Assembly (NCBI RefSeq): GCF_900105535.1
Contig: NZ_LT629779.1
Span: 3,472,001 to 3,536,000, forward strand
Origin: Pseudarthrobacter equi
Lineage (GTDB): Bacteria > Actinomycetota > Actinomycetes > Actinomycetales > Micrococcaceae
Length of the DNA stretch: 64,000 nt
Direction: 5' to 3'
In this document: positions 8,380-17,121 of the stretch, one piece after another
How positions within the stretch are numbered: position 1 is the first letter of the stretch
Layout of the letters: the number at the start of each line of letters is the position of its first letter
Program-made: the position numbers and the translations under genes
Notes under the pieces: model-generated
What the model saw: only the letters and a program-made list of their open reading frames with translations
Databases searched by the model: none
What the model was told of the DNA's origin: nothing

Positions 8380-10467
8380 TTACCACTTGCCCTTGCGGTT
8401 GAAGTCGCGGTGACCGCTGTCGCCGCCGCTGCGGGGCTTGCGGGAGCCGTCGCCGTGGCCGCCGAAGCGGGAGTCGCTGGACTGGCCGCGGTCACCGAAG
8501 CTGCGGTCGGAGCGCTCGCTGTAAGAGCGGCCGCCGCGGTCAGCCGAGGAACGCTCGCCGTCGTTCTTCCGGAATTCCTTCTTGAACCCGCCGTTGCCCT
8601 TGAAGTTGCCGCCGCGGTCGCCGCCACGGTTGCCCTGGTAGGCGCCACGGTCACCGGAAGGCTTGCGGCCGTTGTCCAGTTCGAGGTGGATCAGCTCGCC
8701 GCCGATCCGGGTGCGGGACAGTGCACGCAGCTGCTCGGGGCTCAGGTCCGCGGGCAGCTCCACGAGGGAGTGGTCCGAGCGGATGTCGATGCCGCCGATC
8801 TGTGCGGAGGAGATGCCACCCTCGTTGGCGATGGCGCCCACGATCGAACCGGGCATGACACGCTGGCGGCGGCCCACCGCAATGCGGTAGGTGGCGTTGC
8901 CTTCGGTCAGCTGGCGGGTGGGGCCACGGGAGCCGAAGCCGTCCTTGGAGCGCTCGCGCTTCTGGAAGTCCGGAGCTGCAGCCAGTTCCTTGACGAGCAG
9001 CGGCTGTCCGCCCTGGGCCATGACAGCCAGTGCAGCAGCAATCTCCGCAGCGGGAACGTTGTGCTCTTCTTCGTAGGAAGCGATGAGGTCGCGGAACGCA
9101 GAGATATCTTCCGAGGCAAGGGTCTCGGTGATCTTTTCGGCAAACTTGCCCAGGCGCAGCGTGTTGACCGTCTCGGCAGTCGGCAGGTGCATCTGTTCCA
9201 CCGGCTGGCGGGTGGCCTTCTCGATGGAACGCAGCAGGTACTTCTCGCGGGGCGTCATGAACAGGATGGCTTCGCCGGAACGCCCGGCGCGGCCGGTGCG
9301 GCCGATCCGGTGCACGTAGGACTCGGTGTCGTGCGGGATATCGTAGTTGACCACGTGGCTGATGCGCTCCACGTCAAGGCCACGGGCCGCGACGTCGGTG
9401 GCCACGAGGATGTCGATCCGGCCTTCCTTCAGCGCGTCCACGGTGCGCTCGCGCTGCTGCTGCGGGATGTCGCCGTTGATGGCGGCAGCCTGGAAGCCGC
9501 GGGCGCGCAGCTTGTCAGCCAGGTCCTCGGTGGCCATCTTGGTGCGCACGAAGGCGATGACGCCGTCGAACTCTTCAACCTCGAGGATGCGGGTCATGGC
9601 GTCCAGCTTCTGCGGGCCCATGATCTGCAGGTAGCGCTGGCGGGTGTTGGCACCGGTGGTGGTCTTCGACTTGACCTGTACCTCGGCGGGGTCGTTCAGG
9701 TACTGCTTGGACATCCGGCGGATCTGGCCCGGCATGGTGGCCGAGAACAGGGCCACCTGGCGGTCCGAGGGGGTCTGCTGGAAGATCTGCTCCACGTCTT
9801 CGGCGAAGCCCATGCGGAGCATTTCGTCGGCCTCGTCCAGCACCAGGTACTGCAGCTCGGACAGGTCAAGGGAACCCTTGGAGATGTGGTCGATCACGCG
9901 GCCTGGGGTACCCACAACAACCTGGGCGCCGCGGCGCAGGCCGGCCAGCTGGGGGCCGTACGCGGAGCCGCCGTACACGGGCAGGACGGTGAAGTCGTCG
10001 ATGTGCTTGGCGTAGGAGGTGAAGGCCTCGGCAACCTGGAGTGCCAGCTCACGGGTGGGGGCGAGGACGAGGGCCTGGGTCTTGCGGGACGGGCCGTTGA
10101 GGTCGTGGAGTTCCGCCAGGCGGGACAGTGCCGGCACTGCGAATGCTGCAGTCTTGCCGGTACCGGTCTGCGCCAGGCCAACAACGTCGCGGCCTTCGAG
10201 CAGCAGCGGGATGGTGGCGGCCTGGATGGGCGAGGGCTTCTCGTATCCAACATCCTGCAGGGCGGCCAGGACGCGGCCGTCGATGCCGAGATCGGCGAAC
10301 TTCACGGTGTCGTCCTCGTCGGCGTCAGCCTTGGCGTCGTTTTCAACCTTAGCGTCGCCGTTCGTCTCGGCATCAGCTGCGGGGGCGGCAGCCGGGGCTG
10401 CTTCCTCAATCGCGGGGGTTGCTGCCTCGTCGATGGCTTCGGTGGTTTCGTTCTGGTTTTCGGGCAT
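8380..10467 (-). CDS. deaD: DEAD-box ATP-dependent RNA helicase (DeaD/CsdA type)
   Basis: A 695-residue RNA helicase that unwinds structured RNA, typically in ribosome assembly and cold adaptation. An acidic Ala/Glu-rich tail (1-60) precedes the helicase core: Q-motif FADLGIDGRVLAAL, Walker A AQTGTGKT (99-106), DEAD (210-213), SAT (241-243), HRIGRTGR (385-392). A DbpA-like RNA-binding domain follows at about 525-605, then a Gly/Arg/Ser-rich tail. ATG 10467 was preferred over ATG 10488 because AGGAA stands at a usable distance before the former only. A leader of about 400 bases separates it from the MOSC gene. Confidence 0.95.
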   Translation of the reverse strand: MPENQNETTEAIDEAATPAIEEAAPAAAPAADAETNGDAKVENDAKADADEDDTVKFADLGIDGRVLAALQDVGYEKPSPIQAATIPLLLEGRDVVGLAQTGTGKTAAFAVPALSRLAELHDLNGPSRKTQALVLAPTRELALQVAEAFTSYAKHIDDFTVLPVYGGSAYGPQLAGLRRGAQVVVGTPGRVIDHISKGSLDLSELQYLVLDEADEMLRMGFAEDVEQIFQQTPSDRQVALFSATMPGQIRRMSKQYLNDPAEVQVKSKTTTGANTRQRYLQIMGPQKLDAMTRILEVEEFDGVIAFVRTKMATEDLADKLRARGFQAAAINGDIPQQQRERTVDALKEGRIDILVATDVAARGLDVERISHVVNYDIPHDTESYVHRIGRTGRAGRSGEAILFMTPREKYLLRSIEKATRQPVEQMHLPTAETVNTLRLGKFAEKITETLASEDISAFRDLIASYEEEHNVPAAEIAAALAVMAQGGQPLLVKELAAAPDFQKRERSKDGFGSRGPTRQLTEGNATYRIAVGRRQRVMPGSIVGAIANEGGISSAQIGGIDIRSDHSLVELPADLSPEQLRALSRTRIGGELIHLELDNGRKPSGDRGAYQGNRGGDRGGNFKGNGGFKKEFRKNDGERSSADRGGRSYSERSDRSFGDRGQSSDSRFGGHGDGSRKPRSGGDSGHRDFNRKGKW

Positions 10468-10869
10468 AGGGAAATATTCCTCATCCATAGGGGGCCAGGC
10501 GGCACTACCCGGGGGTGAGCGGAGCCGCAGTACGCGTGCCGTGGGTGCCGGGCAAACGCTGACCGGCCGGTCACAGAAGTCCGGCGCTTTCGCAATCCCG
10601 TGGCAGGACTTCGCGCTGCATCTCTTGGCTGCTATCCCAGCAGTCTGTACAGCGTTTACTTCAGCCGGCTCTCCCTATGAAAATGCCCGTTAGATGCGGG
10701 CCCCAACACTTGCCAGTCCTGCCTCAACAATTGGGCAGGAAAAAGGGATTTCCGGAGTGGGGGATGTTTCAAGTGTAAGGTATGCGCGCCCCGCGTTGGT
10801 AATTGAACCGGCGGCGACGGCGGTGAGGTTGCGCACATGGGCGCCGTGCCACGGTACTGCAGCCCGGCG
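10468..10869. other. long leader / promoter region of the RNA helicase gene
   Basis: Four hundred bases without a supportable gene, lying between the MOSC stop and the helicase start, both minus strand. It holds several short inverted repeats (for example CTGCTGGGATAGCAG on the minus strand near 10626) but no terminator with a T-run in the reading direction. A long structured 5' leader is common for cold-induced helicase mRNAs; here that is inference. Confidence 0.4.
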
Positions 10870-11526
10870 TTACTGCCCAAGCCTGCGCAGCAAAGCCTCG
10901 AACTTCTTACCGAACTCGGGCTGCTGGAGCCTGATCTCGCCGTCGGCCTCGGCATCCCGGAGCGCTTCCATGGACTCCAGGTCAGGATCGCTGAACCATT
11001 TGCCCACGGTGACACCGTGCCGCGGAACGTACGTGCGGTGGATGTGGTCCCCCGCCTGGATACTGCCGGTCCTGATGACCCGCAGGTAGGCTCCCACCCG
11101 CCCTTCGTCGGTGAATCGCTTGACCCACTGGCGCTCCCCCAGCCGCCGCTGGAACGTGGCGCACGGCGTCCGGGGCGAGGTGACTTCCAGCTCCACGTCC
11201 AGCCCGATCCTCCACCGCTCACCAATCACCGCGGAGGTGGCATCGATGCCGGCCACGCGGAGGTTCTCGCCAAACTCCCCCGGCGGGACTTCCCGCTGCA
11301 GCATGTCGCCCCAATAGTCGGCGTCGGCCTGGGAGTACGCGTAAATGGCCTGGTCCGGGCCGCCGTGGTGGACCCGGTTGGCCTGGATGTCCCCCGTCAG
11401 TCCCAGCCGGTGCACCTTGACCGGACCCTCCGCCGGGCGCTTGTCAATGGCGGTCACGCCCACGTTTGAGGCATCCGGCAGGAGCTGGTGGACGCGGCAG
11501 ACGGCAAGCAGTGAAGCGGTTTCCAT
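10870..11526 (-). CDS. MOSC domain protein
   Basis: A 218-residue MOSC-domain protein of the YiiM type. Conserved landmarks are the substrate loop GLTGDIQANRVHHGGPDQAI (about 42-61), GEFGENLRV, and the active cysteine Cys122 in SPRTPCATFQ, which carries the sulfur of the molybdenum cofactor or of a persulfide. The family reduces N-hydroxylated or N-oxide compounds or transfers sulfur using Moco. No Moco biosynthesis gene lies nearby. It is divergent from the YgiB-like operon at 11685. Confidence 0.88.
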   Translation of the reverse strand: METASLLAVCRVHQLLPDASNVGVTAIDKRPAEGPVKVHRLGLTGDIQANRVHHGGPDQAIYAYSQADADYWGDMLQREVPPGEFGENLRVAGIDATSAVIGERWRIGLDVELEVTSPRTPCATFQRRLGERQWVKRFTDEGRVGAYLRVIRTGSIQAGDHIHRTYVPRHGVTVGKWFSDPDLESMEALRDAEADGEIRLQQPEFGKKFEALLRRLGQ

Positions 11527-11684
11527 GGCTCCAGTCTAGGGTCCGGCCCCTTGGCCCATAGTGTGGGCAGTTCTCCCCTGTTTCAGGCTCGCAGCGGGCA
11601 CTGGCAGGGGCTACGCTGATGTGCAGATCACAACTTGGGGTGCAGCGCTGTGCCCAATTCACGTGGATGACTGAGGGGGACGCC

Positions 11685-12317
11685 GTGGATCCAGACGATA
11701 AAGGTCCAAAGAACGAGCCGGACAACCAACCGGGCAGCAACGCCGGCAACGGCCTGCCCGGCGGCGATGCACCGTCCCCAGGCGGGGGCAATATTCCCAA
11801 ACCTCCCCCGTGGCAAGTGCCCAAGCCGGAGCTGCGCCCGGACCTCCTCAACGAACCCGTCACGCCGGTGGACCCGTTCGCCCGTGACCGGGAGAAGCAG
11901 CAGAACGAGGCAGTGGCCCGCAAGAAGCGCTCCCAGCGGCGCACCGTCGTCGTCGGCCTGGGCGTGACCGCCCTGCTCGCCGGCACCATCACCGCCGTCG
12001 TGGCCAGCAACCAGGACGATCCCGAATACGCCCAGGTGTGCTTCAACGACGAAACCGGCGAACGCGTAGAGGACGCCAGCTGCAACAGCTCGGCGGGGCG
12101 CAGCGGCGGCATCTACGCCTGGTACTTCTACTCGCGTGGCGCCTCCGTCCCGGCCGTGGGCCAGAACAGGTCCACGGCACCGAACTACACCCGGACCATG
12201 CCCAGCGGCGCCAAGGCCTCCACCGGCTACAGCAGCAAGGGCGGCACCGTCAGCCGCGGCGGATTCGGCACCAGCGCCAAGAGCGGCACCAGCGGCGGCA
12301 AGAGTTCGGGGGGCTGA
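11685..12317 (+). CDS. YgiB-like (DUF1190-related) membrane-anchored protein
   Basis: A 210-residue protein with a Pro/Gly-rich cytosolic part (1-65), a basic stretch, one membrane segment at about 87-107, and an extracytoplasmic C-terminus with two cysteines that ends TVSRGGFG (188-195) and a Ser/Gly tail. That ending closely resembles E. coli YgiB, which pairs with the ATP-grasp protein YgiC exactly as this gene pairs with the next one. GTG 11685 was chosen because GAGGGGG lies 5 bases upstream; ATG 11667 is possible. Function is unknown even in E. coli; the assignment rests on motif and neighbour. Confidence 0.7.
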   Translation: MDPDDKGPKNEPDNQPGSNAGNGLPGGDAPSPGGGNIPKPPPWQVPKPELRPDLLNEPVTPVDPFARDREKQQNEAVARKKRSQRRTVVVGLGVTALLAGTITAVVASNQDDPEYAQVCFNDETGERVEDASCNSSAGRSGGIYAWYFYSRGASVPAVGQNRSTAPNYTRTMPSGAKASTGYSSKGGTVSRGGFGTSAKSGTSGGKSSGG

Positions 12318-12319
12318 GC

Positions 12320-13531
12320 GTGAAGCGGTTGCTGTCAAACCCACGCCCGGGCTGGAAACAGAAAATTGAAGAACAGGGCCTGGTCTTCTCCACCACCACC
12401 ATGGATGACGGCCGGAAGATCGAATACTGGAACGAGTCCGCCTACTACGAGTTCACCGAAGATGAGGTGGAACGGCTCGAGGAAACGGCCGAGGAAATGC
12501 ACCGCATGTGCCTCGAGGCCGCCAAGTTCCTGGCCACCGGCGCCATGGGCCCTATCGGTATTGGCCCGCAGGCCCTGGAGCTTGCCGCCGAGTCGCTCCA
12601 GGCCGGCGACGTTGATGTCTACGGCCGGTTCGACTTCATCTACGACGGGCAGGGCGGCCCGGCCAAGATGCTTGAATACAACGCGGACACCCCCACCGGC
12701 CTGATCGAGGCTGCGGTGGCCCAGTGGTTCTGGCTCCAGGACGTGTTCCCGGAAAAGGACCAGTGGAACGGCATCCATGAAGCGCTGATCCGGCAGTGGA
12801 AGAAGTTCCAGTACCGTACCGGCATGTCCACCCTGCATGTGGCCCACTCCGAGGTGGAGGAATCCGGCGAAGACTGGATGACCGCCGCCTACATGCGGGA
12901 CGCCGCCAGCCAGGCCGGCTGGACCACCATCGGCATCAACATGTCCGACATCGGCTGGGACCCCAACCTGAACAGGTTCGTGGACATGGACAACTTTATG
13001 ATCAGCACCATCTTCAAGCTCTACCCGTGGGAGCTGATGATGAAGGAACCGTTCGGACCCCGTCTGCTGGAGCGTGCCCACAACCCGCGCTGGGTGGAAC
13101 CGGCGTGGAAGATGCTGCTCTCCAACAAGGCGCTCCTTGCCGCGCTCTGGCACCTCTACCCCAACCACCCCAACCTGCTGCCGGCCTACCTGGACAATCC
13201 CGGTCCGCTGAAGGAGTGGGTGGCCAAGCCGCTGCATGGCCGCGAGGGCGACAACATCAAGATCCATGCACCGGGAATCAGCCTGGAACAGCCCGGCGGG
13301 TACGGCCGGGAAGGCTGGTGCTACCAGCAGTACCGGCAGCTGCCCGACTTTGACGGCAACCATCCGGTGCTGGGCCTGTGGGTGGTGGACGGCGAATCCG
13401 TGGGCTGCGGCATCAGGGAATCGGACGGGCCCATCACGGACTACTTCTGCCGCTTCGTACCGAACACCATCGACGCGCCCGCACCGCTGGGCGCCGGAAC
13501 TTCCTCCAGCAAGGCAGGTATCACCCTATGA
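12320..13531 (+). CDS. glutathionylspermidine-synthase-like ATP-grasp enzyme (YgiC/YjfC type)
   Basis: A 403-residue protein of the glutathionylspermidine synthase C-terminal family. Typical blocks are MLEYNADTPTGLIEAAVAQW (about 115-134), FVDMDNFMISTIFKLYPWE and the C-terminal GYGREGWCYQQYRQLP. Like YgiC it lacks the N-terminal amidase domain of true Gsp synthetase. The family joins a carboxylate to an amine using ATP. Actinobacteria make mycothiol rather than glutathione, so the substrate is probably a different peptide or polyamine. GTG 12320 follows the previous stop by two bases, and its stop overlaps the next start (ATGA). Confidence 0.88.
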   Translation: MKRLLSNPRPGWKQKIEEQGLVFSTTTMDDGRKIEYWNESAYYEFTEDEVERLEETAEEMHRMCLEAAKFLATGAMGPIGIGPQALELAAESLQAGDVDVYGRFDFIYDGQGGPAKMLEYNADTPTGLIEAAVAQWFWLQDVFPEKDQWNGIHEALIRQWKKFQYRTGMSTLHVAHSEVEESGEDWMTAAYMRDAASQAGWTTIGINMSDIGWDPNLNRFVDMDNFMISTIFKLYPWELMMKEPFGPRLLERAHNPRWVEPAWKMLLSNKALLAALWHLYPNHPNLLPAYLDNPGPLKEWVAKPLHGREGDNIKIHAPGISLEQPGGYGREGWCYQQYRQLPDFDGNHPVLGLWVVDGESVGCGIRESDGPITDYFCRFVPNTIDAPAPLGAGTSSSKAGITL

Positions 13532-15021
13532 GCACAGACATGACGACGGCGGGAGGCCCGGGCGGCCCGTCCGGCACCACCGTCCAGGCCAAGGGCCTGC
13601 GCGCCGGCATCCTGGACCTCGGCGACTCCGTCATGCTCGGCCTCGCCTCCACGGCACCGGTGTACTCCCTCGCCGCGACGCTGGGCCTGATCGTGGCGGT
13701 CAACGGCAACTACACCCCGTTCGTGCTGCTGCTCGGGTTCATCCCGGTCCTGTTCATCGCCTACGCCTTCCGGGAACTGAACAGTGCCATGCCGGACTGC
13801 GGCACCACCTTCACCTGGTCGCGGCGGGCCTTCGGTCCCTGGGCGGGCTGGATGGGTGGCTGGGGTGTTGCGCTCGCAGGGATTGTGGTGTTGGCGAACC
13901 TGGCCCAGGTGGCGGGGCAGTACCTGTGGCTGCTCATCGGTGACGGATCCCTGGCCCAGAACAAGCTGGTGGTCACGGGCACGGGTGTGCTCTTCATTGT
14001 GCTGATGACGCTCGTGAACTACCGGGGCATCCGGCTGGGCGAGCACGTCCAGCGGGTGCTGACCTACGTGCAGTACATCGCCCTGGGCATTTTTGCTTTG
14101 GCGATTGTGATCAGGATTGTGGGCGGCCCGCCAGAGGGGCAGGCCTTCGACTTTGAGTGGTTCAACCCGGTGGGCGCGTTCGCAGACCCCGGTGCCGTGG
14201 TGCATGGATCCCTGCTGGCGCTGTTCATCTACTGGGGCTGGGACACCTGCCTGGCCCTGAACGAGGAAACCGAAAACCCGTCCAAGACCCCCGGCCGCGG
14301 CGCCGTCATCTCGGCGTTCGTGCTGGTGGCCATCTACGTCTCCGTGGCGCTGCTGGTGATGATGTACGCCACCGTTGGCAGCGATGGCATTGGCCTGGGC
14401 AACGAGGCCAACCAGGCCGATGTCTTCCTGGCCATGAAGGACGTGGTGCTGGGCCCGTGGGGCTGGCTGATCGTCGTCGCGGTCCTTGCCTCGGTGCTGT
14501 CCTCCACGCAGACCACCATCCTGCCCACGGCCCGCGGCACCCTCTCGATGGGGACGCACGGCGCGCTGCCGCCCAAGTTCGGCGAGGTACACCCGCGGAA
14601 CCAGACGCCCGGGTTCTCCACCAAGGTGATGGGCATTGCGGCCGGGGCCTACTACGTGGTGATGAGTTTCCTCAGCGAGAATCTGCTGGCCGATTCCATC
14701 AGCGCCATCAGCCTGTTCATCGCCTTCTACTACGCGCTGACCGGGTTCGCCTGCTTCTGGTACTTCAGGGGCACCCTCCGTGAATCGGCACGCAACCTGT
14801 GGTTCCGCGGCATCCTCCCGCTGCTGGGCGCACTGCTCCTCACCGCAGCGTTCTTCATCTCTGCCGTGCAGATGTGGGACCCGGCCTACGGCGATACGCA
14901 GATCTTCGGCGTCGGCGGCGCGTTCGTCAGCGGCGTGGTGCTGCTGGCCCTGGGCGTGGTGCTCGCCGCCGTCTGCCGGTTCCTGCCCTCCACCCGCGGC
15001 TACTTCCTGGCCAAGAAATGA
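13528..15021 (+). CDS. APC-superfamily amino acid/polyamine permease
   Basis: A 497-residue permease with about 12 membrane segments. The N-terminal region LGLASTAPVYSLAATLG and the central WGWDTCLALNEETENPSKTP are characteristic of APC transporters for amino acids or polyamines. The ATG overlaps the stop of the ATP-grasp gene, and its own stop overlaps the next start, so all four genes are translationally coupled. The context suggests import of an amine or amino acid used by the neighbouring enzymes; the substrate cannot be read. Confidence 0.9.
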   Translation: MSTDMTTAGGPGGPSGTTVQAKGLRAGILDLGDSVMLGLASTAPVYSLAATLGLIVAVNGNYTPFVLLLGFIPVLFIAYAFRELNSAMPDCGTTFTWSRRAFGPWAGWMGGWGVALAGIVVLANLAQVAGQYLWLLIGDGSLAQNKLVVTGTGVLFIVLMTLVNYRGIRLGEHVQRVLTYVQYIALGIFALAIVIRIVGGPPEGQAFDFEWFNPVGAFADPGAVVHGSLLALFIYWGWDTCLALNEETENPSKTPGRGAVISAFVLVAIYVSVALLVMMYATVGSDGIGLGNEANQADVFLAMKDVVLGPWGWLIVVAVLASVLSSTQTTILPTARGTLSMGTHGALPPKFGEVHPRNQTPGFSTKVMGIAAGAYYVVMSFLSENLLADSISAISLFIAFYYALTGFACFWYFRGTLRESARNLWFRGILPLLGALLLTAAFFISAVQMWDPAYGDTQIFGVGGAFVSGVVLLALGVVLAAVCRFLPSTRGYFLAKK

Positions 15022-16208
15022 CCGGTGACGCCATGGCTGCCGGCCCCTCAGACGTCCTGGACCTCGACGCCCTGCTTAGCGGCGAAGAGCTGTCCCTGCG
15101 GCAGAAGGTACGCGACTTCACCGCCCAGCGGATCAGGCCGGACATCGCCCGCTGGTACGAGGACGGCGTCTTCCCCGTGGAACTGGCGCCGGAGCTCGGT
15201 GAGCTCGGCGTGCTGGGCATGCACCTGGAGGGTTATGGCTGCCCGGGCCGGACCGCCGTCGACTACGGGCTGGCGGCTATGGAACTGGAGGCCGGCGACT
15301 CCGGGATCCGCACCTTCGTGTCGGTCCAGGGCTCGCTGGCGATGACCGCCATCCACACCTGGGGCTCCGAAGAGCAGAAACAAGAATGGTTGCCGCGGAT
15401 GGCCGCCGGCGAGGTAATCGGCTGTTTTGCGCTGACCGAGCCCAGTGCCGGTTCCGATCCGTCCTCCATGGCCACCACGGCCACGCGTGACGGCAGCGGA
15501 GACAACGCCGGGTGGATACTTAGCGGCGCCAAACGCTGGATCGGGCTCGCGTCCGTGGCCGGCGTGATGGTGGTGTGGGCCATGACAGTTGACGGTGTCC
15601 GCGGATTCCTGGTCCCCGCAGGCACCCCCGGCGTCACCGCCACGCCCATCGGACAGAAGCTGTCCATGCGCGCATCGATCCAGTGCGACATAACGTTCGA
15701 CGGCGTCCGGCTGGGTCCCGAGGCGCTGCTCCCCGGAGCGTTCGGCCTGCGCGGCCCGTTCACCTGCCTGAACGAAGCCCGGTACGGCATCGCCTGGGGC
15801 GCCATGGGTGCAGCCCGTGACTCCTACGAAGCGGCGTTGGCCTACTCGCAGGACCGCCTGCAGTTCGGCAGGCCGCTGGCGGGCTACCAGCTCACCCAGG
15901 AGAAGCTGGTGAACATGCTGGTGGAAATCCAGAAGGGAACCATGCTGGCGCTGCACCTGGGCCGACTCAAGGACGCCGGCACCATCCGGCCCGAGCAGAT
16001 CTCGCTGGGGAAGCTGAACAACGTCCGCGAGGCCATCAAGATCGCCCGCGAAGCCCGCACCATCCTGGGCGGGAACGGCATCACCCTGGACTACCCGCCG
16101 CTGCGGCACGCCGCCAACCTCGAGTCGGTGCGCACCTACGAGGGCACCGACGAGGTCCACACCCTGATCCTGGGCCAGCACATCACGGGCCTCCCCGCCT
16201 TCCGCTAA
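15018..16208 (+). CDS. acyl-CoA dehydrogenase, glutaryl-CoA dehydrogenase type
   Basis: A 396-residue flavoprotein. It matches glutaryl-CoA dehydrogenases in RTFVSVQGSLAMTAIHTWGS, in the FAD-binding LTEPSAGSDPSSM and in the C-terminal TYEGTDEVHTLILGQHITGL, where Glu375 is the expected catalytic base. GCDH oxidises and decarboxylates glutaryl-CoA to crotonyl-CoA at the end of lysine, tryptophan or glutarate breakdown. The start was set at ATG 15018 overlapping the previous stop; ATG 15033 is the alternative. No glutarate-CoA transferase or glutarate semialdehyde genes are adjacent. Confidence 0.87.
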   Translation: MTGDAMAAGPSDVLDLDALLSGEELSLRQKVRDFTAQRIRPDIARWYEDGVFPVELAPELGELGVLGMHLEGYGCPGRTAVDYGLAAMELEAGDSGIRTFVSVQGSLAMTAIHTWGSEEQKQEWLPRMAAGEVIGCFALTEPSAGSDPSSMATTATRDGSGDNAGWILSGAKRWIGLASVAGVMVVWAMTVDGVRGFLVPAGTPGVTATPIGQKLSMRASIQCDITFDGVRLGPEALLPGAFGLRGPFTCLNEARYGIAWGAMGAARDSYEAALAYSQDRLQFGRPLAGYQLTQEKLVNMLVEIQKGTMLALHLGRLKDAGTIRPEQISLGKLNNVREAIKIAREARTILGGNGITLDYPPLRHAANLESVRTYEGTDEVHTLILGQHITGLPAFR

Positions 16209-16217
16209 CCCCTCCGC

Positions 16218-16281
16218 CAACTGACCCGCAGTTGTTGTCGTTTTCGCGGCTCAGAACGACAACAACTGCCAGTTAGTTGGG
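16218..16281. repeat. long imperfect palindrome (REP-like or bidirectional terminator)
   Basis: Arms of 26 bases (16218-16243 and 16256-16281) pair with three mismatches around a 12-base loop; the inner 15 bases GCAGTTGTTGTCGTT are exact. It lies 9 bases after the GCDH stop and 33 bases before the convergent SDR stop. The A/C and T/G skew of the arms and the absence of a T-run on either side suggest a dispersed extragenic palindrome rather than a simple terminator. Confidence 0.6.
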
Positions 16282-16314
16282 AAGGGGCGGGCAAAAGGGG
16301 ACACCCCCGGGAAC

Positions 16315-17085
16315 CTACGCCGAGAAGCCGCCGTCTGCCTTGATCAGCTGCCCCGACACCCAGCGGCCCGCCGGCGACAACAGGAACGCCACCGTCCCGG
16401 CGACATCGGCGGGGGTTCCCAACCGCCCCGTGGGCTGGCGCGCAACCACTGATTCCCGCACCTCGTCGGACATCCAGCCGGTATCCACCGGGCCGGGATT
16501 GAGGACATTAGCTGAAATGCCCCGGGGTCCCAGCTCGCGTGCAGCGGCGATCACGATCCGGTCCAGCGCCCCCTTGGACGCACCGTAGGGAAGGTTGAAG
16601 GCTGTGTGGTCGCTGGTCAGCGCAACGACCGCGCCGCCGTCGTCCGTTGCCTGCCGTGCGAACGCGGCGATCAGCTGCCAGCTGGCCCGGGTGTTGACGG
16701 CGAAATGCCGTTCGAAGGCTTCGAGGCTGGTATCGAGGATGCCGGAGTCCACGGACTCGGCGTGGCTGAGCACGAGGCCCTGCAGGGGCCCGGCGAGCTC
16801 GACGGCCTCCGCGACCAGGCGCTCCGGCACCGCCGGGTCCTGCAGGTCCGCCGACAGGACGTGGACCTGGGCGCCAATGGCTTCGAGCTCGGCGGTCAGC
16901 CGGACTTCATCCTCGGGATCACTCCCCCACGGCATCCGGCCGTCGTAGTCCTCCCAGCCTGCCAGCACCAGGTCCCAGCCGTCGGCCGCGAGCTGGCGCG
17001 CGATCCCGGCCCCGATTCCGGCCAGCCGGCCGGCACCCGTAACCAGGGCAACGTTGCGGGCAGGGACCGGAGCCGTGGATTCCAT
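16315..17085 (-). CDS. SDR family oxidoreductase
   Basis: A 256-residue classical short-chain dehydrogenase. Visible are a cofactor loop (TGAGRLAGIGAGIA, with an extra residue compared with the usual TGxxxGIG), a serine strand VVALTSDHTAF, the catalytic YGASK, and the C-terminal GQLIKADGGFSA. The inserted Trp/Asp-rich stretch after strand two (GWEDYDGRMPWGSDPED) resembles 3-oxoacyl reductase-like SDRs linked to resistance clusters. It begins 36 bases after the MFS stop, so it is likely the third gene of the HxlR-MFS-SDR operon. Confidence 0.88.
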   Translation of the reverse strand: MESTAPVPARNVALVTGAGRLAGIGAGIARQLAADGWDLVLAGWEDYDGRMPWGSDPEDEVRLTAELEAIGAQVHVLSADLQDPAVPERLVAEAVELAGPLQGLVLSHAESVDSGILDTSLEAFERHFAVNTRASWQLIAAFARQATDDGGAVVALTSDHTAFNLPYGASKGALDRIVIAAARELGPRGISANVLNPGPVDTGWMSDEVRESVVARQPTGRLGTPADVAGTVAFLLSPAGRWVSGQLIKADGGFSA

Positions 17086-17121
17086 GCGTCCCAGCCTAGC
17101 CGCGCCGGGCAGGGACCCCGT

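Noticed and set aside
8039..8386. A 115-codon minus-strand frame before tRNA-Thr
   Set aside because: It crosses the helicase terminator, has no ribosome site and no coding-like composition.
8410..10518. A 702-codon plus-strand open frame opposite the RNA helicase
   Set aside because: It is the exact antisense of a well-supported helicase; translation is low-complexity with no domain, a common artefact of GC-rich codon usage.
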